From NCBI GenBank assembly GCA_020063545.1, contig JAGUUF010000166.1, forward strand, positions 1-8,734: a stretch of 8,734 bases of DNA, in the 5' to 3' direction. Positions 5,905-8,734 of this stretch are shown here, in pieces. Each line of letters starts with the position of its first letter. Position 1 is the first letter of the stretch. Below the pieces are notes generated by a model. That model worked only from the letters and a program-made list of their open reading frames with translations. It did no database searches and had not been told where the DNA came from. The position numbers and the translations under genes were made by a program. Source of the DNA: Cytophagales bacterium. Its GTDB lineage: Bacteria > Bacteroidota > Bacteroidia > Cytophagales > Cyclobacteriaceae.

Positions 5905-6954
5905 ATGAAAGGCGCACGCAGGCTGTTTATTTTCCTGGTATTGTCGGTTTTGCTGATCACTTTTTCATTTTATGTTTACCAGATATGCTATACACCTAAT
6001 ATCCTGGTGGGCAAGGAAAGTCAATTGCTTATCATTCCGAATGACGCAACATTTGAAACCGTTCAGACCTTGCTGCATGACGGTGGGTACGTTCAGGATC
6101 TGATGTCATTCAGTTTCCTGGCGCGACTAATGGAGTACGACCGTAAAGTAAAACCCGGACGTTACGTGTTGCACAGCAACATGAGTAACCTGGAGGTAAT
6201 CCGGTTTTTGAGGCTGGGCAGGCAGGAGCCTGTAACCATAACGTTTAACAACGTAAGGTTGCTGCCCGAACTTGCCCAAAAAATTACACGAACCATTGGC
6301 ATGCGGCCTGAAGAATTTGAAGCCGAGTTGGTGGGGTTTGCCATGAGCAATACGTATGGGTTTACCAAAGACAACATCCTTACCATGTTTATACCGAATA
6401 CGTATGAAGTGTACTACAACATCACACCTCAGCAATTGATTGACCGGATGCACGATGAATATGAGTTGTTTTGGAATGAAGAGCGGAAGAAAAAGGCCGA
6501 AGCCATCGGCCTCTCACCGGTGGAGGTGTCCATACTGGCCTCCATCGTTCAGGCCGAAACCGTGAAGCGCGATGAAGCACCGGTTATTGCCGGCCTGTAC
6601 CTTAACAGGCTGAAGAAGGGAATACCGCTGCAGGCCGATCCTACCCTGGTATTTGCCGTTGGGGATTTTACGATTAAACGTGTATTGAATGAGCACAAAG
6701 AAGTTGATTCGCCCTACAACACATATAAATACCGCGGGTTACCCCCCGGCCCCATAAACATGCCCGAAATTTCATCCATTGATGCGGTGCTGAATTACAA
6801 ATCCAGCAACTACCTTTATATGTGTGCCCGCGAAGATTTTTCGGGGTACCACAACTTTACTTCGAACCTTGCTGAACATAACCGCAATGCCCAACGCTAC
6901 CAGCAGGCGCTTTCGCGCGAGCAGCGCAAAGCAAGGGCTCAATCCCGCAACTGA
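5905..6954 (+). CDS. mltG: Endolytic transglycosylase MltG (YceG-like)
   Basis: A 349-residue inner-membrane lytic transglycosylase that cuts nascent peptidoglycan glycan strands and is thought to set their length. One N-terminal membrane anchor at about 7-26 (LFIFLVLSVLLITFSFYVYQ) places the catalytic domain in the periplasm. A LysM-like subdomain follows (about 40-110: IIPNDATFETVQTLLHDGGY, then KPGRYVL at 83-89). The YceG catalytic domain has IPNTYEVYYN (163-172), ASIVQAET (212-219) with the likely catalytic Glu218, PVIAGLYLNRL (226-236), LQADPTLVFAVG (242-253), SPYNTY (269-274), GLPPGPI (278-284) and the C-terminal YHNFTSNLAEHNRNAQRY (315-332). Length is normal. First gene of a three-gene operon; its TGA overlaps the next ATG by one base. 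Confidence 0.95.
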   Translation: MKGARRLFIFLVLSVLLITFSFYVYQICYTPNILVGKESQLLIIPNDATFETVQTLLHDGGYVQDLMSFSFLARLMEYDRKVKPGRYVLHSNMSNLEVIRFLRLGRQEPVTITFNNVRLLPELAQKITRTIGMRPEEFEAELVGFAMSNTYGFTKDNILTMFIPNTYEVYYNITPQQLIDRMHDEYELFWNEERKKKAEAIGLSPVEVSILASIVQAETVKRDEAPVIAGLYLNRLKKGIPLQADPTLVFAVGDFTIKRVLNEHKEVDSPYNTYKYRGLPPGPINMPEISSIDAVLNYKSSNYLYMCAREDFSGYHNFTSNLAEHNRNAQRYQQALSREQRKARAQSRN

Positions 6955-7361
6955 TGTACCAGGCCGAAACGACTGTACGTGTGCGCTACGGAGAAACGGA
7001 CCAGATGGGCTACGTGTACTATGGGTACTATGCCATGTACTATGAAGTGGCCCGTGTTGAGGCACTGCGAAGGCTGGGTCTTACCTATCGCGAAATTGAA
7101 GCGATGGGTATTATCATGCCGGTGCTCGAAAACCACACGCGGTTTCTCGCACCGGGCAAGTACGATGAACTGCTTCGCATCGTTACCACCATCCGCGAAA
7201 GGCCATCGGTGCGGATGAAGTTTGAATACGAAATTTTTAATGAAGAGGGCAAGCTGATTAATCAGGGCGAAACGGTGCTGGCATTTGTCGATCAGAAAAC
7301 CAACCGGCCGACCCGCCCGCCAAAGGCCATGATGGAAGTGCTTGATCCGTTCTTTTTATGA
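6954..7361 (+). CDS. Acyl-CoA thioesterase, YbgC/4HBT hotdog family
   Basis: A 135-residue single-hotdog thioesterase, predicted to hydrolyse acyl-CoA thioesters in the cytoplasm; natural substrate unknown. The signature is VRYGETDQMGYVYYGYYAMY (10-29), with Asp16 in the position of the catalytic Asp of the 4-hydroxybenzoyl-CoA thioesterase family, followed by the long hotdog helix (YYEVARVEALRRLGLTYREI) and strands MKFEYEIFNEEGKLINQGET and LAFVD. Tyr-rich YVYYGYY replaces the more usual VHNANYL-type segment, as in many Bacteroidota members. The ATG sits in TGATG with the mltG stop, and the TGA lies in ATGA with the next gene, implying translational coupling on both sides. Linkage to envelope genes recalls ybgC beside tol-pal in other phyla, but there are no tol-pal genes here. 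Confidence 0.92.
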   Translation: MYQAETTVRVRYGETDQMGYVYYGYYAMYYEVARVEALRRLGLTYREIEAMGIIMPVLENHTRFLAPGKYDELLRIVTTIRERPSVRMKFEYEIFNEEGKLINQGETVLAFVDQKTNRPTRPPKAMMEVLDPFFL

Positions 7362-8335
7362 AGTACCGGTACAGACGATACCTTTTTAAATGGACGCCTG
7401 CGCAACTGGTTGTTAACTGGATGCGGAAGATTCGGTTCAAGCGGTGGGACAATGTTTCGCTTTACAAAATCATCAAGCTCTTTACCCGCAACCTGATGCA
7501 GGACGAAATCGTGGGCCGTGCCAATGGAGTGGCTTTTAATTTTATACTCGCTATTTTTCCTGCCATCATATTTCTCTTTACCCTTATCCCGTACGTTTCG
7601 GCCTACATTCCTGAAGTGAATACACAAAGCATTATGTCGTTCCTGGAACAGATGCTGCCGGCCAGCATGTACGATGTCATCTCCTCAACGGTATTCGATA
7701 TTGTGAATAACCAGCGTGGGGGCCTGCTAACGTTTGGTTTTGTGTTTTCGCTATACCTGGCCACCAACGGCATGATGGCGTTGATGAGCGCCTTTAATGC
7801 CTGTTACAAAACGGACGATCGCAGGGGCGCTTTGAAAATGCGGCTGATTGCAACAGGGCTTACCATTAACCTTGCCTTCGTGTTGTTCCTGGCCATCATC
7901 TTATTGGTGGTGGGGCAACTCGTGCTGGATTACCTGCTGAGTAACCTGAGTGAATTTGAGTGGATGAATGACGTAAATGTTTACACGCTGTTTGTACTCC
8001 GGTTCCTGGTTATCTTTATTGTATTCTTCCTGGCGGTGTCAACCATCTATTACTTTGGCCCGGCCATTCATTACAACTGGCGTTTTTTTTCCATCGGCTC
8101 GTTTCTGGCAACGTTGTTTATCCTGATTATTTCCTACGGCTTTTCGTTTTACATCACCCATTTTGGTACCTACAATAAGGTGTACGGCTCAATAGGTGTG
8201 CTTATCGCGCTGATGATCTGGATACAACTCATCACCATTGTGTTACTGGTGGGGTACGAATTAAACGCCAGCATTCATGACGCTGCCCGGATGCAGGCAC
8301 TCTGGCACGGTCGCAGGTTTAAGAAAAACAGATAA
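7358..8335 (+). CDS. YihY/virulence factor BrkB family membrane protein
   Basis: A 325-residue integral inner-membrane protein of the YihY/BrkB family (formerly mislabelled RNase BN); molecular function unknown. Six hydrophobic segments fit the family topology: about 58-80, 122-148, 163-192, 208-234, 244-268 and 277-302. Family blocks include DEIVGRANGVAFNFILAIFP (49-68), the short SLYLATNGMMALMSAFN stretch (131-147), YYFGPAIHYNWRFFSIG (231-247) and the strongly conserved FGTYNKVYGSIGVLIALMIW (269-288) running into LVGYELNA (297-304). The basic N-terminus (KYRYRRY, RKIRFKRW) and C-terminus (HGRRFKKNR) would be cytoplasmic. The ATG overlaps the thioesterase stop by 4 nt. Last gene of the operon, followed by a weak hairpin and a convergent desaturase gene. 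Confidence 0.93.
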   Translation: MKYRYRRYLFKWTPAQLVVNWMRKIRFKRWDNVSLYKIIKLFTRNLMQDEIVGRANGVAFNFILAIFPAIIFLFTLIPYVSAYIPEVNTQSIMSFLEQMLPASMYDVISSTVFDIVNNQRGGLLTFGFVFSLYLATNGMMALMSAFNACYKTDDRRGALKMRLIATGLTINLAFVLFLAIILLVVGQLVLDYLLSNLSEFEWMNDVNVYTLFVLRFLVIFIVFFLAVSTIYYFGPAIHYNWRFFSIGSFLATLFILIISYGFSFYITHFGTYNKVYGSIGVLIALMIWIQLITIVLLVGYELNASIHDAARMQALWHGRRFKKNR

Positions 8336-8344
8336 TAATCCAAC

Positions 8345-8366
8345 CCGCTGTTTACGCGGACTTTTT
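8345..8366 (+). terminator. Weak terminator after the mltG operon
   Basis: CCGC (8345-8348) pairs with GCGG (8356-8359) around a 7-nt loop, followed by AC and five T residues. Only a 4-bp stem, but it lies 10 nt past the yihY stop in the 38-nt convergent gap. A second hairpin, CGAAGC (8367-8372) with GCTTCG (8380-8385), follows and covers the desaturase stop codon. Confidence 0.45.
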
Positions 8367-8373
8367 CGAAGCG

Positions 8374-8734
8374 CTACTTGCTTCGCGCAACCATCATGGA
8401 AGGACGCTCGCCTAATTTTTTCAGCAGGCGGGCATGGCCGGCCATGGCGCCCATAAACGTGGGGATGCTCTTGTAGGGCAAGTTGTATTCGCGCGCGGTT
8501 TGTTCTACAATGGGCGCAATCTTCCTGTAGTGTACATGGCAAACATTCGGAAACAGGTGGTGTTCAATCTGGTAGTTTAACCCGCCCACGTACCACGAAA
8601 GAAGTTTATTGCCATTGGCAAAGTTGGTGGTGGTTCTGATTTGATGCACTGCCCAGGTATTCTCCAGCAGGCCGGTTTCATCCGGCTCGGGGTATTCTGT
8701 TCCATCTACCACATGGGCAGGTTGAAAAATTACC
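8374..8734 (-). CDS. Membrane fatty acid desaturase, C-terminal part (cut by window edge)
   Basis: The frame is open from the right edge (…VIFQPAHVVDGTEYPEPDE) to the TAG at 8374-8376, giving about 120 C-terminal residues; the 5' end lies outside the window. An internal GTG at 8712 is not the real start. The third histidine box QIEHHLFP, followed by NVCHVHYRKIAPIV, is diagnostic of the front-end/acyl-lipid desaturase family (FA_desaturase), membrane di-iron enzymes that introduce double bonds in fatty acyl chains and help adjust membrane fluidity. AHVVDGTEYP and the QIRTTTNFANGN stretch upstream also match the family; the membrane helices and first two histidine boxes must lie beyond the edge. 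It is transcribed convergently with the mltG operon. Confidence 0.92.
   Translation of the reverse strand, partial: VIFQPAHVVDGTEYPEPDETGLLENTWAVHQIRTTTNFANGNKLLSWYVGGLNYQIEHHLFPNVCHVHYRKIAPIVEQTAREYNLPYKSIPTFMGAMAGHARLLKKLGERPSMMVARSK

Noticed and set aside
1..8734. CRISPR arrays, tRNA or rRNA genes, insertion sequences
   Set aside because: No regularly spaced repeats, no cloverleaf or rRNA-like sequence and no transposase-like ORF was seen in reading through the window.

Overview
The window looks like a chromosomal segment from a Bacteroidota bacterium, probably Cytophagales-like. The housekeeping proteins have the flavour of that phylum: ClpC with a UVR middle domain, a WbqC-family protein, a YciO-type YrdC protein, an MltG-thioesterase-YihY operon and a QIEHH-type fatty acid desaturase. 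Starts lack obvious Shine-Dalgarno sequences, and a perfect TAnnTTTG box precedes mltG. The organism call is inference from gene content; no rRNA or tRNA is present.

Region 1 (about 1-1850, all minus strand, visibly more AT-rich than the rest) is an accessory polymorphic-toxin island. Read in the direction of transcription (right to left), it holds: an open frame with no usable start that leads into a small protein with an HEIYH zinc-metallopeptidase motif; then, 22 nt later, a 208-residue protein with a signal peptide and no recognisable family, in the position of an immunity gene; then a damaged fragment of an Rhs/YD-repeat protein that runs off the left edge and is interrupted by an in-frame TAG where the family usually has tyrosine. 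This is the arrangement expected of a displaced Rhs C-terminal toxin/immunity cassette next to the broken end of an Rhs core.

Region 2 (1853-5829, minus strand) is core: tsaC/yciO-like gene, then a wbqC-family gene 3 nt downstream, then, after a 134-nt gap with inverted repeats and a possible promoter, clpC. clpC ends in a strong intrinsic terminator that also marks the border with the toxin island.

Region 3 (5905-8335, plus strand) is a tightly packed operon: mltG (peptidoglycan lytic transglycosylase), a hotdog acyl-CoA thioesterase overlapping it by 1 nt (TGATG), and a YihY/BrkB-family membrane protein overlapping by 4 nt (ATGA). It diverges from the tsaC-like gene across a 75-nt spacer. 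A weak terminator hairpin follows.

Region 4 (8374-8734, minus strand) is the C-terminal third or so of a membrane fatty acid desaturase, convergent with the operon and cut by the right edge.

The item most worth pursuing is the metallopeptidase toxin / exported immunity candidate pair and the broken Rhs frames around it. The rest is ordinary core genome.
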